Origin: Chloroflexia bacterium
GTDB taxonomy: Bacteria > Chloroflexota > Chloroflexia > Thermomicrobiales > UBA6265
DNA length: 20,456 bases
Reading direction: 5' to 3'
NCBI GenBank assembly: GCA_013698285.1
Contig: JACCVE010000101.1
Coordinates: forward strand, 1-20,456
Shown here: positions 7,801 to 13,965 of the stretch, one piece after another
How positions within the stretch are numbered: position 1 is the first letter of the stretch
How the letters are laid out: each line of letters begins with the position of its first letter
Notes under the pieces: generated by a model
The model's input: only the letters and a program-made list of their open reading frames with translations
The model's database searches: none
What the model was told of the DNA's origin: nothing
Program-made: the position numbers and the translations under genes

Positions 7801-10113
7801 TGTCCGGAAGTCGCACCGGAATGCCCCGTTGGTGTCGACCGTGGTCGAGCAGAGGAACGCCCCGCCGGAACTCGTCGTCCTGTTCCAGAAGACGGTCACA
7901 CCCTGACCACGGGGGAACCCTTGGCCGAAGGCGGCGACGGTCGTGCCGTTCGCCCCGCCGGCCGGGGAAATCGACATCGCGGCCCCGACCGTGAACAGGG
8001 CCGTGGCGTTCCGCCCGCTGCTCCGGCCACGGGCGACGACCAAATGCTGGCCGTTCGCCAGGCTGGGGACCGTCGCTTGGAGGCTGACGCCGCCCGCGGC
8101 CGACGCCGTCACCGATTGCCACACGGTCGCACCGGCGTCCCAGCGGAAATCGACGATCTCGTTCGGGGCGAAGCCGCCGGCGGTGAGGGAGATGTTGGCG
8201 CCGACGGTGCCAAAGGCCGGTGAGACGCTGACGGCCGTCGTGCCCCGGACGGTGATCTGAACCGAGCGGGTCGCCCCGTCGGACGTCGTCGCCACCAGCG
8301 GGTAGAGCCCGGCCGGGACCGACGGGACGCGGAAGGTACACGAGTACGCTCCGTCGCCAGCCGTGACGCCGGAGCAGACGGCCAAACCGGCATTGGCGGC
8401 CGTCTTGTTCCATGACATCGTGATCTGGCGGCCCGAGCCCATCCCGGTGACGGAGGCCGTCACCAGATCTCCGGGTGCGACGCTGGTCGAGCTGACCGTC
8501 ATCGCCGCGGTGACGTTGATCGCGCCGTAGGCGCGAGCCCCAGTCTGCTGACCCGTCCCAACGTAGTCGTGCCAGCCCGCGGAGGCTGACGGGATCCGGA
8601 TGTTCACCACGCCGGTGCCCGCCCCGTCGGTCTGGGCGGTGCCGAGGATGGGACCGCTCGCGGAATCCCAGCGCAGTTGGACCGCCTCGGCGGCGCCGAA
8701 TCCCCTGACCGTGATCGCGACCGAGGTGCCGGGGGGGCCACTCGTTGGGGTGCGGGCGAGACTCGGCGACACCGAGATCTGGGCCATCGCGATTCGCCCC
8801 GAGGTCATGCCGCGGGCGATGAGCAGGTGAGTGCCGCGCACCGCGGCCGGCATCGCGATGGTCGAGGCGAAGCTGCCGGCCGACGTGGCGGTGCCCGATC
8901 CGATCGGGGCGGCACTGGCGGAGTCGAGGAAGAACCGCACGACCTCGTTGGCGGCGAAACCCGTGCCGGAGACCGTCACGGCGTTGCCGACGACGCTGGT
9001 GCCGGGCGAGACGGAGACGCCGAGCGAGCCGGATGACGGTGGTGGCGGCGGAGTCGGGGTGGTGGTCGGGCCGTTGACGAAGATGACCCACTTCGGGCTC
9101 AGCGGGCCGACCACGCCGCCCGCCCGGGCCCGGACCTGCCAAGTGGTCTGCCCGTTCGGCAGGCCGGCAGTGGTCCAACTCGTCGAGGTCAGCCACGGGC
9201 TCACCGTCTGCCCGTCGTTGAGGACGACCTGGTAGTCCACGGCGCCCGACACCGGGGCCCAGGCCAGGGTGGGACGCGGCAGAGCGGTGCCATAGCCGGT
9301 GCCATTCGCCGGGGCGACGAGGACCGGCGCGGTGAGGGAACTGGTCGCGCCGCCGGCCTCGACGTTGGTCGAGTAGACGGTCCTGTTGTCGTGCTGGTCA
9401 CGGATCGATTCGCCGAGGAAGGGGAAGTCGTAGCCGTCGATCGCCGCGTCGTCCGAGAACGGGACGGGGATCCGGCTCCAGTTACCACCGTCGGTGGTGC
9501 GCCAGACCGTGATGTGAATGTGGGGCCAGCCGCCGTTGCCGCCCTGGCCAGGAGGAGAGACCACGCCGAGCCGCTGGCCGCGCTGGATACGCTGACCCGC
9601 CGCGAGGCCAGGCGACAGGTTCGTGTGGAAATAGGCGAAGGCGTAGCCGTTGCCGAGGTCGATCGACATGCCGCCCGTGGATAGGTCGATCCAGCGGATC
9701 GTGCCGTCGGCCGGGGCGAGGACGGCCTGGTTGGCCGTGTTCCCGTCGGCCCGGGCGAGGTCGAAGGAGAACTTGTACTGGTAGTGGGCCCGGCAACTCT
9801 GGGTCTGCGTCGGTTGGTCGCGGAGGGTGTTGGGGTCGCAATTCCAGTGCGACTTGTCGTCGGCTGGGCTGGTGTTGTACCCCTGGCCGATCATCCAGGC
9901 CGCGCCGCTGGCGACCGGGAACTTGAGGCCGAGCGGGGCGGCCGAGGCCTGTCGCGGTGCCGCCGCGGGGACGATGCCGGACAGCGTCGTCAGGACGAGG
10001 AGGAACGCTCCCACGATCGAGAGCAACGTCGGGCCGGTCGTGTCCCGGCCAGGACGACGCCGCGGCGAGACCGGACGGGACGACAAGGATTTCGACCTCG
10101 GATACCAGAACAT
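4825..10113 (-). CDS. Giant secreted modular cell-surface protein (M23-like, Ig-like repeats, DPBB-like, Thr/Pro stalk, DNRLRE-like)
   Basis: This 1762-residue exported protein probably binds or remodels the cell wall. A basic N-terminus and hydrophobic helix (28-50) end in a likely cleavage after ASA at 58. Residues 60-205 are an M23/LytM-like fold with AYFHTN (His163) and the HIH pair (198-200). Residues 262-347 resemble a fibronectin-type domain. Ig-like repeats of about 85 residues fill 364-798 and 1032-1300 and fall into three sequence types. A Cys-rich double-psi-barrel-like domain sits at 807-990. A Thr/Pro/Ala stalk covers 1302-1585. The C-terminus (1587-1750) resembles a DNRLRE domain, including ASRES near the end followed by PPRLVI. 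I chose the ATG at 10113 because GGAGAGG lies 5 bases upstream and the signal peptide follows. The open frame runs on to 10698, but that part looks non-coding. No sorting motif or C-terminal TM helix is visible. Confidence 0.9.
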   Translation of the reverse strand: MFWYPRSKSLSSRPVSPRRRPGRDTTGPTLLSIVGAFLLVLTTLSGIVPAAAPRQASAAPLGLKFPVASGAAWMIGQGYNTSPADDKSHWNCDPNTLRDQPTQTQSCRAHYQYKFSFDLARADGNTANQAVLAPADGTIRWIDLSTGGMSIDLGNGYAFAYFHTNLSPGLAAGQRIQRGQRLGVVSPPGQGGNGGWPHIHITVWRTTDGGNWSRIPVPFSDDAAIDGYDFPFLGESIRDQHDNRTVYSTNVEAGGATSSLTAPVLVAPANGTGYGTALPRPTLAWAPVSGAVDYQVVLNDGQTVSPWLTSTSWTTAGLPNGQTTWQVRARAGGVVGPLSPKWVIFVNGPTTTPTPPPPPSSGSLGVSVSPGTSVVGNAVTVSGTGFAANEVVRFFLDSASAAPIGSGTATSAGSFASTIAMPAAVRGTHLLIARGMTSGRIAMAQISVSPSLARTPTSGPPGTSVAITVRGFGAAEAVQLRWDSASGPILGTAQTDGAGTGVVNIRIPSASAGWHDYVGTGQQTGARAYGAINVTAAMTVSSTSVAPGDLVTASVTGMGSGRQITMSWNKTAANAGLAVCSGVTAGDGAYSCTFRVPSVPAGLYPLVATTSDGATRSVQITVRGTTAVSVSPAFGTVGANISLTAGGFAPNEIVDFRWDAGATVWQSVTASAAGGVSLQATVPSLANGQHLVVARGRSSGRNATALFTVGAAMSISPAGGANGTTVAAFGQGFPRGQGVTVFWNRTTSSGGAFLCSTTVDTNGAFRCDFRTPSGTAGTSYPIVAVSGAVTAQAAFTVSGGTGGTGGGVVLGPGTYRVTATREGLVGGRTSNGHVIVADDHFVSLPACTATSCPWLAVGGRHDLWGTRVECGSRCFVRVTNAATGTCSVAPISDVGPWFTNDDWWNPAAQRVLNTLPTTRNVLRQGYTGADAARDGLDVGYGRAPSGIGISNKGYEVGNRAAIDIADGTWVDLGFQMASGIAPNGVVATMLWQSGEDPTAAARACGQTSPAAGVGGTIPSPTPQPVPSPPAESATVTASRTTAQVGQGFIIRGTGFTPNERLTISWDTMILQTASANDSGVIGIFLAIPNTTYGAHRITVRGGTSTRSASTTMQIGASLARTPYSGVPGTRVMVVARGFGAYETVRLNWNTATGQLLGTATSDGNGMATIAISIPSDTAGWHDYVGTGSRTGARGYGAIQVLSRTMSGASISAAEVSGATVALAPREGVPGTFVLATGSGFAPGEPVDATWDESEVAVGATAANEAGEVSFQIALPASTGGPHILTVRGVNSGTVATTTAIVGADPTAAPATPAGSAPGMVSTETVVASDAPRVSMPTAISGERIIRGASPTTTETSVTDTATIPATVPPTDVATPDPSTSRTISTLTATVRSIRDSTIAPTVTPTTTPSLAVNSTATPDVPATIGITPTPTGPAVDPTATPARSLRSTPTTAVLTPPVADTTATPATTPSPAVSATATGAITAPVLPTSESTTTAPRTIRERIETPPVQTEATATIDPPIAGAVETTTAESPGATATAPATPTPSETATPIWLVPTETETATLVPTETATVVPAETATTVLAPPVASQLVLYPVSDTSLDLVPAMDLGTPVVFDPMTPVLAVGGANAAVTYLTFQVTGIAAGTVVDASLVVTGAGVTAGSAASVAVLPGVWVDEWTASAATAPGPGTPILSPAGLPIDPIWLAPGVETVIAVTGVVTADGTVTFVLTGYPGQPVAIASRESLTPPRLVISANPLPLTGSATT
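4864..5355 (-). other. DNRLRE-like C-terminal domain of the surface protein
   Basis: These are residues 1587-1750. The order of features fits the DNRLRE beta-sandwich domain found at the ends of large bacterial surface proteins: a YLTFQV strand, a VDASLVV strand, a Trp-rich VWVDEW stretch, then VAIASRE followed by PPRLVI. That domain usually mediates attachment or assembly. The assignment is by eye and moderately sure. Confidence 0.6.
5359..6210 (-). repeat. Thr/Pro/Ala low-complexity stalk
   Basis: These are residues 1302-1585 of the surface protein, made almost wholly of Thr, Pro, Ala, Ser and Val with scattered acidic residues and no Cys. Such stretches usually form an extended, often glycosylated, spacer that lifts domains off the cell wall. 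Near its C-terminal end there is a short tandem repeat of the form VPxETAT. Confidence 0.85.
5374..5454 (-). repeat. Tandem VPxETAT repeat, about three copies
   Basis: Residues 1554-1580 read as successive copies VPTETETATL, VPTETATV and VPAETATTV. At DNA level the plus strand shows CGCCGTCTC recurring three times at roughly 24-30 bp intervals. The units are short and similar enough that copy number could vary by slippage. Confidence 0.7.
6517..6765 (-). repeat. Ig-like repeat G, a diverged copy of repeat B (8515-8763)
   Basis: Residues 1117-1199 align over their whole length with residues 451-533 of the same protein. Shared landmarks are SLARTP, VPGT/PPGT, RGFGA, a Trp with Asn or Asp, and the invariant GWHDYVGTG followed by TGAR.YGAI. 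The two copies flank the Cys-rich central domain. Confidence 0.85.
7144..7695 (-). other. Cys-rich double-psi beta-barrel-like domain of the surface protein
   Basis: These are residues 807-990. The run FVRVTNAATG followed by SVAPISDVGPW and then a DWWNPAAQRVL segment matches the layout of RlpA/3D/expansin-type barrels, whose conserved Asp (here 893) lies in a DxGP(F/W) motif. IADGTWVDLGF fits the closing strands. Five Cys at 847, 852, 870, 874 and 886 suggest disulfides. Members of this fold bind or cut peptidoglycan, so a second wall-active module besides the M23-like one is likely but not proven. Confidence 0.55.
8515..8763 (-). repeat. Ig-like repeat B, partner of the copy at 6517-6765
   Basis: These are residues 451-533 of the surface protein, the first of two type-2 Ig-like repeats carrying GWHDYVGTG. 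It begins SLARTPTSGPPGT and lies between repeats A and C in the first repeat block. Confidence 0.85.
9499..9936 (-). other. M23/LytM-like domain of the surface protein
   Basis: These are residues 60-205. APADGTIRWID, then YAFAYFHTN, GQRIQRGQRLGVV and PHIHITVW follow the M23 peptidase order, with His163 and the HxH pair at 198 and 200. The usual first ligand motif HxxxD is not intact: the Asp (118) has Lys at the -4 position, while a His sits at 110. Some M23 relatives place that His further from the Asp, so activity is uncertain. Confidence 0.8.
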
Positions 10114-10688
10114 CAAGACCTCTCCCCCGGCGCGTCGATTCGGTCTGGGAGAGTGGGCGTGTGGTGAGAGCCATCGCTTGTCCCGCCAACCGGATCGCAT
10201 TGCCGAGGTCGTATGGGGTGCCGCCGGACCAGCCAGCCCGGAACACGCGTTGACCTCTCCAGCTCGCGAGTGGTTGGGACGAACACCCGCGGAGCACCAT
10301 GCGTCTGCTCCTACGGTAGCGACCCTGACTGGCCCCTGCAATGGCCAGTTTGTCAATGGTGTTCGGGCGGACGTGGCCCGGCCCGGCCATCGACGATGCT
10401 CTCCCGCTCTCCTTGACCGTGTGATCCGCGTCCAGCCAACGCGGATAGGCGACCTGGCGATCGAATGCCCCAGGTTGGGGCCATCGGCACATTGACCGAT
10501 CGGGACGGCGATGGCCCCGCGACCGGAGCGAACGGGACCCGCGGGCGAGACGCCCGTCATCCCTCTCGACCCGGTATAGTCTGCCGAGCACATCGACGCA
10601 AGGGCACGATCCGGTCGCCGACCGAGGTCGGGACGAAGGTACCGGGATACGTCGCGTCCATTCGCAGTATACGGGGAAGGACTCCAAC
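10114..10688. promoter_or_regulatory. 575 bp divergent intergenic region
   Basis: This gap lies between the start of the surface-protein gene (minus) and the threonine aldolase gene (plus). No protein gene is convincing in it. On the plus strand TATAGT at 10575-10580 is the best -10 candidate for the aldolase transcript, 109 bp before its GTG, but no -35 is clear. On the minus strand TTGACA (10356-10351) is followed by an inverted repeat, ACTGGCC (10328-10334) with GGCCAGT (10343-10349), which could be an operator in the surface-protein promoter; no good -10 follows at 16-18 bp. A tight hairpin of CGGGCG and CGCCCG occupies 10542-10556. These roles are inferred. Confidence 0.35.
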
Positions 10689-11747
10689 GTGGATGCACGG
10701 CCGATCATCGACTTGCGAGGTGACTGGGCGGCACCGCCGACGGCGGATATGCGCCGGGCGATGGCCAGCGCGGAGGTCGGCGACGACATCACCGGCGAAG
10801 ACCCGACGGTGAATCGGCTGGAAGCGATGGCCGCCGAGGTCCTGGGAAAGGAGGCCGGGCTCTTCGTGCCGTCGGGGTCGATGGGCAACCTGGTCGCGAT
10901 CCTGGCCCTGGCACCCTGGGGCTCCGAGGTGTTGGCCGGGGACCAATCGCACATCGCCGGGGCGGAGCAGGGCGGGGCGGCGGTGGTCGGGGGCCGCAGC
11001 ATCCGCACCTTGTCGAATGCGTCGATGGGCCAGTTCGACCCGGCGGCCATCCGGGCCGCGATCCGGGAGGACGACATCCATTACCCACGCACGGGGCTGC
11101 TCTGTCTCGAGAACACCCAGAACCAATGCGGCGGGGTGCCGCTCGACGCCGCGACGATGACCGAGCAGACCGCCACCGCCCGGGAGTTGGGCATCCCCGT
11201 CCACCTCGACGGGTCCAGGATCTGGAACGCCGCCGCCGCGCTCGGCGTCCCGGAGACGGACCTGACCGCCCATTGCACGACGGTCCAGGCGTGCCTCTCG
11301 AAGGGGCTGGCGGCGCCGGTCGGGTCAGTCCTGGTCGGGCCGGCCGAGACCATCGCGGCGGCGCGGCGGCACCGCAAACTGCTCGGCGGTGGCATGCGCC
11401 AGGCTGGCGTCCTGGCGGCGGCGGGTATCCTCGCCCTTACCGACATGCGGGCCGGGTTGGCAGCCGACCACCGACGAGCACGGCGGATCGCCGAAGCCAT
11501 CGTGACCGTGCCCGGGGTCGCGGTGAACCTGGAGACGGTGCGGACGAACCTGGTCTACGCCAGCCTGGGACCCGACCTGGACGGTGGCCGGATCGCGGCG
11601 GCGATGGCCCGGGATGGCGTCCGCATCAGCGCCTGGACGAGTGGCATGCGCTTTGCCCTCCACTACGCGGTCGATGACGACGGCGTGGATCGGGCGATCG
11701 CGGCCTTCGAGGCGGCGGTCGGACATGGCGCGGGGGTCGCGGCCTGA
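10689..11747 (+). CDS. ltaE: Low-specificity L-threonine aldolase
   Basis: This is a PLP enzyme of the beta-eliminating-lyase family that cleaves L-threonine or L-allo-threonine to glycine and acetaldehyde in the cytoplasm. At 352 residues it is close to the usual 330-350. It begins with the family's IDLRGDW and TADMRRAMASAEVGDD. PSGSMGNL (61-68) and His88 fit the cofactor pocket, and LENTQNQCGG (140-149) follows. HLDGSRIWNAA (172-182) supplies the Asp that holds the pyridine ring. The Schiff-base Lys is 205 in CLSKGLAAPVGS. The start is the GTG at 10689, with GGGAAGGA about 7 bases before it. The HtrA gene follows after 34 bp and may be co-transcribed, although no functional link is obvious. 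Confidence 0.92.
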   Translation: MDARPIIDLRGDWAAPPTADMRRAMASAEVGDDITGEDPTVNRLEAMAAEVLGKEAGLFVPSGSMGNLVAILALAPWGSEVLAGDQSHIAGAEQGGAAVVGGRSIRTLSNASMGQFDPAAIRAAIREDDIHYPRTGLLCLENTQNQCGGVPLDAATMTEQTATARELGIPVHLDGSRIWNAAAALGVPETDLTAHCTTVQACLSKGLAAPVGSVLVGPAETIAAARRHRKLLGGGMRQAGVLAAAGILALTDMRAGLAADHRRARRIAEAIVTVPGVAVNLETVRTNLVYASLGPDLDGGRIAAAMARDGVRISAWTSGMRFALHYAVDDDGVDRAIAAFEAAVGHGAGVAA

Positions 11748-11781
11748 CCACCGCTCGACCCGCGGCGGAGGAACTGGGGAG

Positions 11782-12915
11782 ATGCGGCGATTCCTGTACA
11801 TCGTGGCGATCGTCGTCGTCCTGTCCTGCTTCGGGTTGGCCACGGTGGCCTACGTCATCGGGACCTCGCTCTCCCCCGATGAGGAGGTGGCCCAGTCACC
11901 GGGGAACCGGCGGCCGGTCGTGACCCGGCCCGCCGACGATGCCCGCGCCGTCGACCTGGGCATCCAGACCGGGTCGCTCCCGCCCGGGAGTGACCCGGTG
12001 GCCGTGGTGCGTCGGGTCGGCCCTGCCGTCGTCACGGTCTTGAACGAACGGGAGTCCGATGGTTCGTTCTCGCCCGGCGGGACGGGCACCGGATTCATCA
12101 TTTCCACGTCGGGTGACATCGTCACCAACGAGCACGTCGTCGCCGGCGGGGACCGGTTCAGCGTGATCCTCCAAGACGGGCAGGAGCGGACGGCAGACCT
12201 GGTCGGGTCCGACCCGATCGCCGACCTGGCCGTGCTGCGGATGGAGGGCGATGTGCCGGGCATCGTCTCGCTCGGCGATTCGGACGCGCTCCTGCCGGGG
12301 CAACGCGTCCTAGCGATTGGCTCGCCGCTGGGCTCGTTCACCAACACGGTCACCCGCGGCATCATCGGGGCCGTCGAGCGGGACTTTCCCGGTGCCGGGA
12401 CGTATGCCGACCTCGTCCAGCACGACGCCGCGATCAACCCCGGCAACTCCGGCGGGCCGCTCGTCACCCTGTCTGGCGAGGTGGTCGGCGTCAACACCCT
12501 CGGGGTGCCCCGGACCGAAGACGGGCAGCTTACCCAGGGGCTCTTCTTCGCGGTGCCCTCGAACCATGTCTCGTCGGTCGTCACCGCCCTGATCGATGAT
12601 GGCCGGGTCGTCTACCCCTTCCTCGGGGTCGGCTACGTCGTCGTCGATGGCCGGGTGGCCGCGGAGGCGGACCTGTCGGTGTCCATGGGAGCCTTGGTAA
12701 CTCGGGTCCTGCCAGGCGGTCCCGCCGAGGGGGCGGGGCTGCGGGAGGGCGACGTGATCCTCTCGATCGGGGACCAGGACATCGGTGGCCGGACGACCTT
12801 CTTCGAGGCGTTGGAACCATTCGTCCCCGGGGACGTGGTCGATATCTCGGTGCGGCGTGGCGACGAGACGTTTGAGGCGGAGGTCGATCTGGTCGAACGG
12901 CCAGCCGACGCGTAG
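11782..12915 (+). CDS. HtrA/DegS-like membrane-anchored serine protease with one PDZ domain
   Basis: This is an extracytoplasmic quality-control or signalling protease of 377 residues. An N-terminal membrane anchor at 5-28 is followed by a short linker, a trypsin-like domain at about 72-270 and a single PDZ domain at about 283-370. The triad is visible as His118 (TNEHVV), Asp148 (PIADLAVL) and Ser223 (GNSGGP). GTGFIIS, VLAIGSPLG and AINPGNSGG are classic HtrA landmarks. The PDZ region has FLGVGY and later GGPAEGAGLREGDVILSIG. One TM plus one PDZ is the DegS layout rather than the two-PDZ DegP layout. The ATG at 11782 has GGGGAG immediately before it and GGAGG about 12 bases upstream. The gene ends at a strong hairpin. 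Confidence 0.93.
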   Translation: MRRFLYIVAIVVVLSCFGLATVAYVIGTSLSPDEEVAQSPGNRRPVVTRPADDARAVDLGIQTGSLPPGSDPVAVVRRVGPAVVTVLNERESDGSFSPGGTGTGFIISTSGDIVTNEHVVAGGDRFSVILQDGQERTADLVGSDPIADLAVLRMEGDVPGIVSLGDSDALLPGQRVLAIGSPLGSFTNTVTRGIIGAVERDFPGAGTYADLVQHDAAINPGNSGGPLVTLSGEVVGVNTLGVPRTEDGQLTQGLFFAVPSNHVSSVVTALIDDGRVVYPFLGVGYVVVDGRVAAEADLSVSMGALVTRVLPGGPAEGAGLREGDVILSIGDQDIGGRTTFFEALEPFVPGDVVDISVRRGDETFEAEVDLVERPADA

Positions 12916-12947
12916 GTGACCGGTGGAACAGGGCATCGGCCGAACAG

Positions 12948-12981
12948 GACGATGGGGAAGCCGTCTGGCTTCCCCATCGTC
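12948..12981. terminator. Perfect 15 bp bidirectional terminator hairpin
   Basis: GACGATGGGGAAGCC (12948-12962) pairs without mismatch with GGCTTCCCCATCGTC (12967-12981) around a 4-base loop. It sits in the 99 bp between two convergent genes, so it probably ends both transcripts. On neither strand is it followed by a long T-run. Confidence 0.85.
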
Positions 12982-13014
12982 GTGTCCTGATCAGCCGGCG
13001 TCGTGGGGTCCGGG

Positions 13015-13809
13015 TTACTCGATCTCGTAGACCGCGCGGACCACGACGAGGACCTCGCCCGTCCCGGCTTGGATCGGCACCGACCCGCCGGCCCGCCCCT
13101 GCGAATCGGCCGAGCCACCCTGGAAGGGCATCGGGGGCTGGCTGACCGAGGAGGTCTCCTCCAGCGCCTGGACCTCGACGATCTCGACGCCGGCCGCGGC
13201 GGCCAGTTCATCGGCCTTGACCCGGGCGTCCTCGACGGCCGCGCGGCGGGCCTGGCTGGCGGCCTCGGTCGGGTCGGAGTTCGAGAAGCTGATGCCGTAG
13301 ATCGAGTTCGCGCCAGCGTCGACCACGCTCTCCAGCAACGCACCGAGCCCGTCGATGTCCCGGATCGTCAACTGGACCTGGTTCGAGACGAGGTAGCCGG
13401 TGACCGCGACCGCGATCCCATTCTCGTCATAGTCCTGGATCACGCTGACCGAGTAGTTGACGGTCTGGATGTCGTCCTCGTCCACACCGGCGTCCGACGC
13501 GGCTTCGATGATGGCCTCCATCATCGTCGTCGCCTCGGCCTGGGCCTCGGCCAAACTGGCCTGGCGCGTCTCGACACCGATCGTGACGGTCGCCATGTCC
13601 GGCGTGACGACGACCCGGCCCTCGCCGTAGACGGTGATCGTGCGGTTCACGTCCGACCCAGCGACTGGGGTCGCCGCCTGTGATGCCGCCGCCCGTCCCG
13701 TCGGCCTAGCGGCCATCGCGGCCGCGGCGATGATCACCAGGCAGGCCAGCGCGACCACGCCGCCCTGCAGACTCGTCCGGACCCGGGGGACCCATGCTGA
13801 CCCGTTCAT
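13015..13809 (-). CDS. SIMPL-domain (DUF541) secreted protein
   Basis: This is a 264-residue exported protein of the SIMPL/DUF541 family, related to BP26/OMP28 antigens, whose biochemical role is unclear. A basic N-terminus and a hydrophobic segment at about 17-34 form a signal peptide or anchor. The mature part begins with ITVYGEGRVVVTPDMATVTIGVE, in which G-x-G-x-V-x-x-x-P-D is the family signature. It continues with repeated acidic helices, VTGYLVSNQVQLTIRDID, a GANSIYGISFS strand and an Ala/Arg-rich helix (QARRAAVEDARVKADELA), all in family order. The ATG at 13809 has only weak purine-rich ribosome-site candidates (GGGAG, then GAGACGAG). It is convergent with the HtrA gene across a hairpin. 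Confidence 0.9.
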   Translation of the reverse strand: MNGSAWVPRVRTSLQGGVVALACLVIIAAAAMAARPTGRAAASQAATPVAGSDVNRTITVYGEGRVVVTPDMATVTIGVETRQASLAEAQAEATTMMEAIIEAASDAGVDEDDIQTVNYSVSVIQDYDENGIAVAVTGYLVSNQVQLTIRDIDGLGALLESVVDAGANSIYGISFSNSDPTEAASQARRAAVEDARVKADELAAAAGVEIVEVQALEETSSVSQPPMPFQGGSADSQGRAGGSVPIQAGTGEVLVVVRAVYEIE

Positions 13810-13926
13810 CTCGTCTCACTCCCATTCACTCCTGGTCCGGTCTAATCTGCCGGTCCTCTGAGAATGAGACGAGCGACCGGGCGGATTGGTTCCACGCCGT
13901 GGGACGTGATCTGTCGAGGTCGCTGG

Positions 13927-13965
13927 ACCGCGTGATCGGGGAGCGGGCATGTTCATTCACGCGGT
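13927..13965 (-). terminator. Possible hairpin at the end of the ECF42 operon
   Basis: ACCGCGTGA (13927-13935) and TCACGCGGT (13957-13965) are perfect 9-base inverted arms around a 21-base loop. One arm lies in the last codons of the sigma gene and the other just past its stop. The place fits a terminator, but the loop is long and no T-run follows. Confidence 0.35.

Noticed and set aside
6517..8223. Long plus-strand open frame of 568 codons
   Set aside because: It is antisense to the surface-protein gene, low-complexity (Arg/Gly/Asp-rich), and is explained by high GC keeping stop codons rare.
7514..9196. Long second minus-strand frame of 560 codons
   Set aside because: It is an out-of-frame shadow of the surface-protein gene, Arg/His-rich with no recognisable domain.
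10114..10698. Extension of the surface-protein frame upstream of its ATG to 10698
   Set aside because: The extra 195 residues have no protein-like pattern, run into the start of the threonine aldolase gene, and would bury the signal peptide. The ATG at 10113 has a good ribosome site.
9482..11077. Minus-strand frame of 531 codons crossing the divergent region
   Set aside because: It overlaps the aldolase antisense and the surface-protein gene in the wrong frame and has no domain pattern.
11584..11781. Upstream extension of the HtrA frame
   Set aside because: It overlaps the end of the aldolase gene and would precede the membrane anchor with an Arg/Ser-rich non-protein-like stretch.
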